Assembly: GCA_963169875.1 (NCBI GenBank)
Contig: CAUJEL010000043.1
Coordinates: 1 to 54,560 of the forward strand
Origin: Candidatus Zhuqueibacterota bacterium
GTDB lineage: Bacteria; Zhuqueibacterota; Zhuqueibacteria; Residuimicrobiales; Residuimicrobiaceae
Length of the DNA: 54,560 bases
Reading direction: 5' to 3'
A model generated the notes under the pieces. That model did not search any database. It was not told where the DNA came from and saw only the letters and a program-made list of their open reading frames with translations. Position 1 is the first letter of the stretch; each line of letters begins with the position of its first letter. The translations under genes and the position numbers were made by a program. Shown piece by piece: positions 1-7,863 of this stretch.

Positions 1-1248
1 GATGTGATCCGGATATTCGCTCCAGCGGACTTTCATCGCCGGGAAAACGTTGAGACTGAACGCCTTTTGTGCGCCTTGAATGGAGCGCGTCAGTCTGGCT
101 TCGTCCGCTGAGAGCGCCGCGCGCATTTTTGCTTCGATCTCTTTCATGGCTTCTTCCGGGGTTTCGTACTCAGCCATGCAGGCTTCGATCGCGGCGCGTT
201 TGATGCCCGGGATCGCGGGATCCATGTCGCCCGAAGCAAGGGCGGTATTGATGAAACGGTTGGGATCGCGATAGATATGACTCGGGCGATTGTGGCAATC
301 GATGCAATCCATCACGCGTGTCGGACTGGCCTGGATGGCGGAATCGCCGGCAGCGGACAATGTGCTGTTGTAGGTGACTGTTTTATGGGTGGTCAGATCC
401 GTGAGCGTAATGCGCGGGATATCCAGACGTTTCTGATCCACCGCCACATATTCAATTTTGATGTTCGAATTGATATGCCAATGGATGCCGGATTCCTGTC
501 CAAGGGCGGGGTTGCCGCCGCCGGTATTCATCAGCAAATCAACTTCCCAGCGCGAATTGTTGTCATCGGTGAGATGGTAAATTTCGCGGCGTTGCTGTTT
601 GCCATAGACTTTTTGCGGCCAATGGCACTCTTCACAGGTTTCGCGCGCCGGGCGCAAATTTTCTACCGGTGTCGGGATGGGGCGCGGATATTTATTCATG
701 ATGGCTGCATAAACCTGGTAAAGACCGCTGAGCTTGCTTTTCACATACCAGTTTGCGCCAGCGCCCACATGGCATTCGACACAGGTGACCCGGGCGTGAG
801 GGGAAACCTGATACGCCGTGAATTCGGGCTCCATGATGGTATGGCACAACTCGCCGCAAAAAGTGACCGATTCGGTGAAATGAAACTCCTCATAGCTTCC
901 CAACGCCGATAAAAATAGAAATAGTACGGTGCCAATGGCGAAAATAAAAAAGCCGGTGCGATGTTGCGGCAGGTTGAGGTCTAAAATGGGAAACTTTTTG
1001 TCCGTGGCGATGCCTTGTTTTTGCTCCCGCCGGTGGCGGCGCCACATGCCAATTGGAATCAGCAGCAAGCCCAAAATGATGAAAGCTGGAATAACGATGA
1101 AGAGAACAATTCCCACATAAGCGCGGTCCATGCTGGACAGGGAGGCAATGACATACAGGAACACAAACATGAAAACCGCAATGAGTGCAATAGCGGCGCC
1201 GCTGTAAGAAATGGGATTGTGAACTGAACCGGGTAGTCTCATTTTCAT
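1..1248 (-). CDS. NapC/NirT-family multihaem cytochrome c, C-terminus beyond window
   Basis: Probable inner-membrane quinol-oxidising cytochrome that passes electrons to periplasmic cytochromes. The 416 visible codons stay open to base 1, so the gene is partial. Three hydrophobic segments are visible (about residues 16-38, 43-67 and 98-117). A haem site CGELCH (131-136, CX3CH spacing, as I recall typical of this NapC/NirT branch) follows, then CVECH (156-160), CEECH (205-209) and CIDCH (315-319). The start at 1248 is preceded by AGGAAG; an in-frame ATG two codons later (1242) is the alternative. It follows the T9SS cytochrome gene by 81 bp on the same strand and is probably co-transcribed with it. 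The family is clear; the electron acceptor and total haem number cannot be seen. Confidence 0.85.
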   Translation of the reverse strand, partial: MKMRLPGSVHNPISYSGAAIALIAVFMFVFLYVIASLSSMDRAYVGIVLFIVIPAFIILGLLLIPIGMWRRHRREQKQGIATDKKFPILDLNLPQHRTGFFIFAIGTVLFLFLSALGSYEEFHFTESVTFCGELCHTIMEPEFTAYQVSPHARVTCVECHVGAGANWYVKSKLSGLYQVYAAIMNKYPRPIPTPVENLRPARETCEECHWPQKVYGKQQRREIYHLTDDNNSRWEVDLLMNTGGGNPALGQESGIHWHINSNIKIEYVAVDQKRLDIPRITLTDLTTHKTVTYNSTLSAAGDSAIQASPTRVMDCIDCHNRPSHIYRDPNRFINTALASGDMDPAIPGIKRAAIEACMAEYETPEEAMKEIEAKMRAALSADEARLTRSIQGAQKAFSLNVFPAMKVRWSEYPDHI

Positions 1249-1272
1249 GGGGACTTCCTTTTTGAGACGATA

Positions 1273-1299
1273 ACGCCGGGGCGTTTGGCGCCCCGGCGT
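1273..1299 (-). terminator. Strong G+C hairpin between the two cytochrome genes
   Basis: An 11-bp perfect stem (core CGCCGGGGCG pairing with CGCCCCGGCG) with a 5-nt loop lies in the 81-bp gap between the T9SS cytochrome stop and the NapC-type start. No long U-run follows on the minus strand, so it is more likely an attenuator, partial terminator or RNA-stability element than a full intrinsic terminator. Confidence 0.5.
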
Positions 1300-1329
1300 A
1301 TATCGTGGTATAGTATAGAAGTGAGCGAG

Positions 1330-4110
1330 TTACTTCAAGAAGATCATCTTCCTGGTGAATGTCGCGCCATCGCTTTCAAGACGGTAGAGATAGGTGCCTG
1401 CACTGACGATGGAGCCACTGTCGTCGCGGCCATCCCAGATCACATGATGGGTGCCGGCGGAGAAAGCGCCGCTGGCGAGCGTGCGCACCAGGGCGCCGCG
1501 CAGATCATAGATCTTGATATGAACGGTCTGCTGCTTCGGCACACCAAAGTCAATGTGCGTGCTCGGGTTGAACGGGTTGGGATAGTTCTGATTCAACACG
1601 AACTCTTTCGGAATGCCCTGATCGTCGCGCGTTCCCACGCCGGTCACTGTGAGCGTGACACTGGAGAATTCGCTGCGATTGCCGGAGAAATCATAGGCAG
1701 CTACTTTGTAGGTGTAGGACTTGCCGCCCTGAATCTCGGCATCGACAAACTGGTTGTCGGTCGATTTGGCCAGCGCAGCAACCGCATCGGGATCAAAGGT
1801 GGCGGTTTCGCCGCGATAGATCTCGAAATACTTAAAGTCGGCATCGATGGGCGCGGCCCATTCCAGATTGACGCCCTGCGCGCCCTGCGCAGCTTTCAGG
1901 CTCATGGGCGCCATCGGTGCGAGATTGTCAACGGAATAACCGCTGTCCGGAGCCGACTCGGTCCACCAGTAGCTCAAATCGGTATGACCGGAGACCACAA
2001 ACACGGACCAGTGCATGCCGTCGACAGTGGAAGAATCGAACAGGGTTTCGACGACGCGGCTGTAAGTTTCCATGGCGGCTGCGGGCACGGAATCGACATA
2101 ATCCCAGAGAGCATCTTCCACCATGACGCGCGTACCGGCGCCGACCTGGGCGGGCACTTTTTCCATGGCGTTGTAAACCGTGCCGCTGGCGGAGAGCTGG
2201 GCGATCATTTCGGGATCATCCACGCGACGCCAGATGCGGTAGTCCTTGATCGGCATGGCGCTGGGGCCGTCGGCCGCAAAACGCGACCAGACGAGGCGCA
2301 CTTTCTTGCCCTGGTCTTTGGGGATGTCGGTGATGGATTCAATCACGCCGGAACCGATGTCGCCGAATTTCAGCGAGGCAATGGAACGGCGCAGCAGCGT
2401 CACCGCATAGGCGGTGTTGTGGATGCCGCCGCTGAGATCTTCTTCGACAAAATAGTAATTAAAAGCCGCTTTCAGATACAGTTTGCGCTTTTCGACTTCA
2501 TACGGATTGGTCAAACCCGTCCAATCGTAATCAGCCTTGGTCAGAAGCACCGTAGGACCGGCGGGCGGGAGCAGCATGGCCAGCTCTTCCATCAGGCCTT
2601 CCACTTCATGCGTGGCGCCTTCGATGGTGCCGTCCTCGTCATAGTCGAAAGCTGCAGGAATTTCTTCGAAGGATTCGATTTCCCCATGGCAGGGGGCGCA
2701 GACCCAGGTTTTTTCTTCATCATCGGCAGTGTCTTCGGTTCCCTTGTCGTCAACCATGGAGAAGCCGTGATCATGATTTTCCGGATCGCCTTTGGTGGCC
2801 ATGTGACAGGTGACGCAGGCATCTTCGGTGGTGAAGATATGGCCGGATTTGCCGACGGGGATGCCGTAGTGAATGCCATTGCTGCCATCGATCATGTCGC
2901 CCTGGGCACTGCCGTGCGGCCCAAAATGCGTGGAGATGTTGGCCGGATTGCTGGCATACGATTCAGCATCACGGCGGCCGTGATGGCACTGCATGCAGAG
3001 TTTGCCGGTGCCGCCGTACTGAACGACGCTGCCGTCGCCCAGGGTGACATCGTCGAGGATGCGGATCTGGCCATCCAAACCGGCATCGTGCGGATCGTGG
3101 CACACCGCGCAGGTGATCTGGCCGACGCCGTTTGCCGGACGATTGTCAAAGGCAACCGGATCGACGCGTTTCACAAAGGCCCAGCCGGAATGGCAGGCAT
3201 CGCAACCCGAACGTGTGGCTTGCGAAGCCATATCATTGGCATGACCTGAATTTTTCCACTGCGTATTCTTGACGTGGTAATGGCCGTCTTCATGGCACTT
3301 GGCGCAAACGCCGGCACCCAGACTCATATCGATGCCGTCTCTGCGGCCGATGTGCAGGCTGCCGGGACCATGGCAGTTTTCGCACTGGATATTGGCCAGA
3401 TGCGCGAGGCGCGGTTGATTGGCCACCAGGTTGGCAAAATTGCCGGGCTGCAGCACCGCCGGGAAGACCCAGCCCACTTCAGCCGCGACATCATCCCAGC
3501 CGTCATTGACCGCGGTGGCCGCGGTGTTGTAGCCAACCACGTGGCAGGAGATGCAGTTTTGGCCGTAATGATCACCGGCATTGCCATCGATGGCCCAGGC
3601 GAACATCTCCGCATGGCCCGTTTCAGCCCATTGATTGGTATTGACAAAGTGGCAATAGCCGCACTGGCCTTTGCCGACATCGATGGGCAGACCCCATTGA
3701 TTGCCCACACCCACCCACTTGGCGGCCACGATTTTAATGGTGGTCTCGCCGGTGCCGCTGGAGGTGGTGATGTTGAGTTTCACTTCATACTGACCCGCCA
3801 CATCCGGAATTAGGCGCAGCGTGTCCATGGTGGTGTTGGTCAACGCGGCGCTGGATCCCGCTGGTTTGGTCAAAGTCCACACAAAAGCGGTGATCGCCTG
3901 GTTGGCGTTTTCTGTGCCTTTCAGGTATACGGTCTCACCAACGCCAACTACTTTCAAGCCGGTTGATGATGGATTGGAGGTGCCGGCGACCTCATACGGA
4001 CTGTAGGGCACGACTTTGATGACAGTGACGGGCGCAGCCGCCCAGAGGTAACTGGCAGCCAGTAGCGTGATGATTACGGAAAACAGGATGCTGCTTACTT
4101 TTCGATTCAT
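1330..4110 (-). CDS. T9SS-exported nine-haem cytochrome c with fibronectin-like and sorting domains
   Basis: Secreted electron-transfer protein, probably displayed on the cell surface. The 926-residue product starts at ATG 4110 behind GGAGG; a longer frame to 4242 lacks a better start. A signal peptide (about 1-26) is followed by an Ig/PKD-like beta domain. Nine CXXCH haem sites lie between about residues 150 and 475: CGYCH, CISCH, CENCH, CAKCH, CDACH, CAVCH, CMQCH, CVTCH and CAPCH. The CENCHGPG and C..CHVVGY surroundings recall cytochrome c554-type domains. Fibronectin type III-like sequence follows, then a C-terminal domain containing NYPNPFNPST and ending in KMIFLK, the hallmark of T9SS type A sorting. 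The NapC-type cytochrome lies directly downstream. Its redox partner or enzymatic activity, if any, cannot be told. Confidence 0.88.
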   Translation of the reverse strand: MNRKVSSILFSVIITLLAASYLWAAAPVTVIKVVPYSPYEVAGTSNPSSTGLKVVGVGETVYLKGTENANQAITAFVWTLTKPAGSSAALTNTTMDTLRLIPDVAGQYEVKLNITTSSGTGETTIKIVAAKWVGVGNQWGLPIDVGKGQCGYCHFVNTNQWAETGHAEMFAWAIDGNAGDHYGQNCISCHVVGYNTAATAVNDGWDDVAAEVGWVFPAVLQPGNFANLVANQPRLAHLANIQCENCHGPGSLHIGRRDGIDMSLGAGVCAKCHEDGHYHVKNTQWKNSGHANDMASQATRSGCDACHSGWAFVKRVDPVAFDNRPANGVGQITCAVCHDPHDAGLDGQIRILDDVTLGDGSVVQYGGTGKLCMQCHHGRRDAESYASNPANISTHFGPHGSAQGDMIDGSNGIHYGIPVGKSGHIFTTEDACVTCHMATKGDPENHDHGFSMVDDKGTEDTADDEEKTWVCAPCHGEIESFEEIPAAFDYDEDGTIEGATHEVEGLMEELAMLLPPAGPTVLLTKADYDWTGLTNPYEVEKRKLYLKAAFNYYFVEEDLSGGIHNTAYAVTLLRRSIASLKFGDIGSGVIESITDIPKDQGKKVRLVWSRFAADGPSAMPIKDYRIWRRVDDPEMIAQLSASGTVYNAMEKVPAQVGAGTRVMVEDALWDYVDSVPAAAMETYSRVVETLFDSSTVDGMHWSVFVVSGHTDLSYWWTESAPDSGYSVDNLAPMAPMSLKAAQGAQGVNLEWAAPIDADFKYFEIYRGETATFDPDAVAALAKSTDNQFVDAEIQGGKSYTYKVAAYDFSGNRSEFSSVTLTVTGVGTRDDQGIPKEFVLNQNYPNPFNPSTHIDFGVPKQQTVHIKIYDLRGALVRTLASGAFSAGTHHVIWDGRDDSGSIVSAGTYLYRLESDGATFTRKMIFLK

Positions 4111-4274
4111 GTGAGCCTCCGTTATAAAATTGTGGTTGATTAAAAATTCGCGGTAAGCTTTGAACGGGCCATGCACCTCCTGTACGCTTATTCCAGCTTT
4201 TGACCATTTGGAAATTAGTTCAAGAATACGAAAAAAAAGCACCTAAAAGAATGAAAATATGTTAGTTGCAATTT

Positions 4275-4303
4275 AATATATTCGCTGCGCAGATTCCATG
4301 CAA
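4275..4303 (-). promoter_or_regulatory. Sigma-70-like promoter for the T9SS cytochrome gene
   Basis: Read on the minus strand: TTGCAT, a 17-nt spacer, then TATATT. It lies about 165 bp upstream of the start at 4110 and points towards it. Hexamer match and spacing are good, but FCB bacteria can use divergent promoter consensuses. Confidence 0.45.
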
Positions 4304-4331
4304 GCTGCAATTTTTCAATTTTATGTTTTTT

Positions 4332-4360
4332 TTGTCAAGTGCCGTATTTTGTGGTAATAT
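4332..4360 (+). promoter_or_regulatory. Sigma-70-like promoter for the protease lipoprotein gene
   Basis: TTGTCA (4332-4337), a 17-nt spacer and TAATAT (4355-4360). It points to the ATG at 4578 and leaves a leader of about 210 nt. Confidence 0.5.
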
Positions 4361-4577
4361 GCTGACAGTGATATTTCGCGTCTACGATGTAAAAAAATGA
4401 AAAAATACTTGCTTTTACCATGCCATGTGCGTATTATCATATCGTGAGGATTGATAAAATTTCTGTTCCTGGATATACTCTTCCCTGCAAATGGATCAAG
4501 CGAAATACCATGCATTCAATACTGTCTGGAATGGCTGATTCATTTGCGCAGTGATCCATTTAATCACGGAGGCCGTC

Positions 4578-5693
4578 ATGAATCGTCGCTTACGAAGTGC
4601 CGGGATATTTGGGCTGGTTCTTTTGTTGCTGGTTGCCCTTATCATCGGTTGCAGTGAAAAACAATCGGCGCCCACCTCACCGCAGCCATCCGCCAGGGCG
4701 GATGAATGGACGCTTGACAATCCCCTGTTCAAGACCGCCATCGCGGTGCAGGAACAAAATACACCCGCTTTGATGAAGAATTCCGAAGTGGTGGGCACCG
4801 CTGTTACGCTCACGGAGGACGGTCAACCCGCCATTATGGTGCTGGTCAAATCAGCGGCCTTGCAGAGAGGACCTGGCGGCATTCCCCTGACGCTTGAAAA
4901 TCTGCCGGTGGTCGTCGAAGTGACCGGTGTCATCCGGCCGATGAAGACAACCACGCCAACAGCGGACCATAAAGCCAAGCAGACACCTCCGATTCAGCTC
5001 GGAACCTCGGGCGGATGGCGCTATGACTCGGCCAATGGCTATTGCTGCGGCGGTACCCTGGGATCTTTGATCAACATAGGCGGCAAACAGTTCATCCTCA
5101 GCAACTATCATGTTCTGGAAGCGGACATCGTCGCCGGCGGCAACAGCCGCGTTGCGACCACCGGTGATCCTGTGGTACAGCCCGGCTTGATCGATATCGG
5201 CTGCGTTGCCAGCAATGGCCAGGATGTCGCCAAGCTGCTGGTCAAACACAGCCTGCCCAACAACAATGTCGATGCGGCGGTTGCCGAAGTCATCCCCGGC
5301 ATGGTTGCGACCAACGGCGCCATCCTGGAAATCGGCGCGCTGAGCACATCAACAGTTACGGCTAAAGTGGGCCAACTCGTTAAAAAGAGCGGTCGCACCA
5401 CCGGACTGACGCGCAGCAAAGTCAGCGCCCTGAATGCCACCATCTCGGTTGCTTATGACAATGAGTGCGCCGGCGGTGCGGCATTCACCAAGACCTTCAC
5501 CGGCCAGATCGTCATCGCCAACAAATCGAGCAAATTCCTCAATTCGGGCGATTCCGGTTCCCTGTTGGTAGAAGATATCTCCACCAACCCGAAAGCTGTC
5601 GGCCTGTTATTCGCAGGAGGCAGCAGCACGGCCATCGCCAATCCCATCGGCCAGGTGCTCACCTTCTTCGGCGCGACCATGGTCGGCAATTAA
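4578..5693 (+). CDS. Trypsin-like serine protease lipoprotein
   Basis: Chymotrypsin/trypsin-fold peptidase on a lipid anchor. The 371-residue product starts at ATG 4578, five bases after GGAGG. A hydrophobic leader ends in a lipobox-like IIGC with Cys25. The triad is readable: His178 in SNYHVLEAD, Asp232 in NVDAAVAEV and Ser326 in GDSGSLL. The N-terminal 100 residues look like a pro- or regulatory region. It stands alone between two promoter-like elements and an intrinsic terminator. The substrate is unknown; a role in processing exported proteins is only a guess from position. Confidence 0.8.
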   Translation: MNRRLRSAGIFGLVLLLLVALIIGCSEKQSAPTSPQPSARADEWTLDNPLFKTAIAVQEQNTPALMKNSEVVGTAVTLTEDGQPAIMVLVKSAALQRGPGGIPLTLENLPVVVEVTGVIRPMKTTTPTADHKAKQTPPIQLGTSGGWRYDSANGYCCGGTLGSLINIGGKQFILSNYHVLEADIVAGGNSRVATTGDPVVQPGLIDIGCVASNGQDVAKLLVKHSLPNNNVDAAVAEVIPGMVATNGAILEIGALSTSTVTAKVGQLVKKSGRTTGLTRSKVSALNATISVAYDNECAGGAAFTKTFTGQIVIANKSSKFLNSGDSGSLLVEDISTNPKAVGLLFAGGSSTAIANPIGQVLTFFGATMVGN

Positions 5694-5721
5694 CAACTGA
5701 TCAATCAGGCACCATCACTGC

Positions 5722-5757
5722 GCCCGGCAATCAATCTTTGTTTGCCGGGCTTTTTTT
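5722..5757 (+). terminator. Intrinsic terminator of the protease gene
   Basis: GCCCGGCAA (5722-5730) pairs perfectly with TTGCCGGGC (5742-5750), followed directly by seven T. It lies 29 bp after the protease stop. Confidence 0.85.
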
Positions 5758-5947
5758 ATCTTCCCGGGGTTTTCTTTTTTTTCTGTAAAAAGAGGGAGAG
5801 GGAGGCGCCGGTGGCGACGCCGGTGAAGAACAGGGTGAGGAGGGGGGCGGCCGTGGCCACCTTTCCCAACAGGGCGTATCCGCCAATCGCACCAGCCACT
5901 CCGGTCAGAAGCACGCTGGCCAGCGCAAATTTTTCATTTATGGACAA
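5756..5947 (-). CDS. Small two-segment membrane protein, hypothetical
   Basis: A possible 63-residue product with TTG start at 5947 preceded by GGAAGG. It has two hydrophobic helices (about 8-28 and 34-54) separated by a short polar turn and ends in a basic KKKK tail. The composition is that of a real small membrane protein, but there is no recognisable family and the stop abuts the protease terminator. It could be spurious. Confidence 0.4.
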   Translation of the reverse strand: MSINEKFALASVLLTGVAGAIGGYALLGKVATAAPLLTLFFTGVATGASLSLFLQKKKKTPGR

Positions 5948-6341
5948 TCAAACCTTCCTATTGATCTTTAGCCTGCATTATTCATAAACAATAGAAACAG
6001 AAGTTTTAATAACAAGTTATATCATTCAGACAACAAAACTATATTCTACCACAAAGTGCACGAAGGGTATTTTACTAACCTGAATTATTCACCGCCGAGG
6101 ACGCAGAGGTACGCAAAGAAAATAAAAACATAAAGATGGCATTGACAAAAACATTGATGACTGAGATCAAAATAAAATCGAAAAAAATTTGATAATTGTA
6201 TTAAAAATCGCTCGGCGGCCTCGGCGCACTCGGCGGTTTATGAATAGAACAGGCTAAATGTATATACTTGAATGAAATGTCAAGTCGTTTTGCTTCGTGT
6301 TCTTCGTGAACATCGTGGTTAGGAACATTTCGGGTTAGTAG
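5948..6341. repeat. Intergenic tract of degenerate repeats in inverted order
   Basis: No gene is seen in this 394-bp gap. Forward-facing tracts (ACCACAAAGTGCACGAAGG near 6050; TTCACCGCCGAGGACGCAGA near 6090) are answered by reverse-facing versions (CTCGGCGG tracts 6210-6237; CTTCGTGTTCTTCGTG near 6292). Related tracts occur at 11533-11560, 13186-13230, 13403-13445 and 13535-13570. These are short degenerate 9-11-bp units of the CGCAGAG/CACGAAG kind seen between genes in many environmental bacteria. Confidence 0.55.
6211..6253 (-). repeat. 43-bp dispersed repeat, copy 1
   Basis: Read on the minus strand it begins CCTGTTCTATTCATAAACCG and runs into CGCCGAG/GCGCCGAGGCCGCC. The same 43 bases occur on the plus strand at 13403-13445 with about two differences, so the two copies are inverted and about 7.2 kb apart. 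Confidence 0.75.
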
Positions 6342-7850
6342 CTAAAATATTTCCAATAATTTCTTGCGCGCTTCCAGATTGATCTCTTCCGCCCAGAGAT
6401 CCGCGGGATTCAGATCATCACTGAGAAGCGGCGCGCCGCTGACGTCCGGGACATAGCGGTTATCCCAGGCATGGGTACGTTGCACCACGGCCCAGTGGGC
6501 ATAGTCATCCATGATGACATCGAGTGGATTTCCCAGCCACTCATCCGGAAAGGACAGCGGCCGGTCCGCGGCGAGAATGATGACATTCCCGAGGGCATTG
6601 GGTGGCTCGCTGCACGGCAGCACAATGGTCTCCGTAAAGACCGATTGCAGCGTCAGGCACAGACTTTTCACCAGGGCGTGGTCCCAGCCCACGCATTCCA
6701 CATTCATGGCGAAGACGCCGTTGCCCGTCATCTTTTTTTTGCACAGCTGAAAAACTTCCCGTGTGGTCAGATGAAAGGGGATGGAGCTGCTGCCAAAGGC
6801 ATCGAGGATGATGACGGGATATTGTTTGTCAACCTGGTCGAGAAACTGGCGGCCATCGAGGATATGAATGGCTGCCTCTTCAGGGGCCAGTCCGAAATAG
6901 TTCTGCGCCATCTCCACCACCACCGGATCGATCTCCACGGCGTCCACCCGCCACGCTTCCGCGGACCAGATTTTCGCCACACTGCCGCCGCCCAGACCGA
7001 TGAGCAGCAGGTCGCCGGTTTCATCGAAAAAAAATCGCACCAGATCCAGCACCACGGCATAGCGCATCTGTGTTTTATAATCCGGCAACGTGGATGCCGT
7101 GTGGATGGCACCGTCAATGAGGAGATAACGGCTATCCGGCGTGTCAAATATGGATATCTCGCCGTACGGGCTCTGCTGCAGATGGATGATGCCTTTTGGG
7201 GCTGGCGCATCGGGAAGCAGAGCGCCCAGGGGCAGCAGCAGGAATAACACGATAAGAAATTTCCATCTCTTCAGCCGGCCGCTGCAAAAGGTCACCAGTG
7301 CGGTGAGGAGGAGCAGCAGCCCGATGCTCCAGGTGAGGCGCTGGACGCCCACCAGGGGGATGAGCCAGAACCCGGTCAGCAGCGCCGCAGCGACGCTGGC
7401 CAGTGTCGAAACAGCAGACAACGCGCCCGCGGTGCGCCCCAAACGCGCCATCTCCTGCGCCTGCAGTTTGAGCGCATAGGGGCTCACCATGCCCAACCAT
7501 ATCAGGGCTGGAGCGAATAACACAAAGGCGCCGGACAGCAGGGCAGCGCGCAAGCCGAGCGGCTGCAGCAGATTCACCAGGGGGATTTTGATCAAGGGGA
7601 TGAAGAGCAGCCAGGCGCCCGCGCCTGCCAGCAGCAGGGCAAGGCGATCGAGCGTGGCATTTTTATCGGCCCATCTGCCACCCCAAAAATAGCCCAGGCT
7701 GAGAGAGAGCAGGGTGACGACAATGAGCGCGGACCAGAGATAGAGTGTTACCCCGTAGTGAGGGCCAAGGATGCGTGTACCGAGGATTTCGATGGCGAGC
7801 ACGCTTGCGCCCGCCATCGCTACGACAAAATAGACGACCGCCCGGTTCAT
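6342..7850 (-). CDS. Membrane protein with spermidine synthase-like domain
   Basis: The 502-residue product has a membrane half (about 1-220, several hydrophobic helices, opening with AGASVLAIEILGTRILGP) and a C-terminal polyamine aminopropyltransferase-like Rossmann domain. That domain carries YGEISIFD, the nucleotide loop GLGGGS, the acidic VEIDP strand end and ILDAFGS. This is the fused transporter/spermidine synthase architecture. The start at 7850 is chosen because GGGAG lies 6 nt upstream; an ATG at 7880 would overlap the upstream gene. It ends the cytochrome operon, 13 bp after the 15-haem gene. Whether it makes a polyamine or has another role with the cytochromes is unknown. Confidence 0.8.
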   Translation of the reverse strand: MNRAVVYFVVAMAGASVLAIEILGTRILGPHYGVTLYLWSALIVVTLLSLSLGYFWGGRWADKNATLDRLALLLAGAGAWLLFIPLIKIPLVNLLQPLGLRAALLSGAFVLFAPALIWLGMVSPYALKLQAQEMARLGRTAGALSAVSTLASVAAALLTGFWLIPLVGVQRLTWSIGLLLLLTALVTFCSGRLKRWKFLIVLFLLLPLGALLPDAPAPKGIIHLQQSPYGEISIFDTPDSRYLLIDGAIHTASTLPDYKTQMRYAVVLDLVRFFFDETGDLLLIGLGGGSVAKIWSAEAWRVDAVEIDPVVVEMAQNYFGLAPEEAAIHILDGRQFLDQVDKQYPVIILDAFGSSSIPFHLTTREVFQLCKKKMTGNGVFAMNVECVGWDHALVKSLCLTLQSVFTETIVLPCSEPPNALGNVIILAADRPLSFPDEWLGNPLDVIMDDYAHWAVVQRTHAWDNRYVPDVSGAPLLSDDLNPADLWAEEINLEARKKLLEIF

Positions 7851-7863
7851 TCGGGCTCCCGGA

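Larger units (their letters stand above)
4111..4577. other. Divergent intergenic region, A+T-rich
   Basis: The 467-bp gap between the divergently transcribed T9SS cytochrome and protease genes holds no convincing gene. It carries one promoter-like hexamer pair per strand (listed separately), which would give 5' leaders of roughly 160 nt (minus) and 210 nt (plus). No further structure stood out. Confidence 0.6.

Noticed and set aside
1285-3249. Long plus-strand open frame of about 650 codons
   Set aside because: It is antisense to the nine-haem cytochrome, whose haem motifs, signal peptide and sorting domain prove the minus strand. G+C-rich codon use keeps the opposite frame open.
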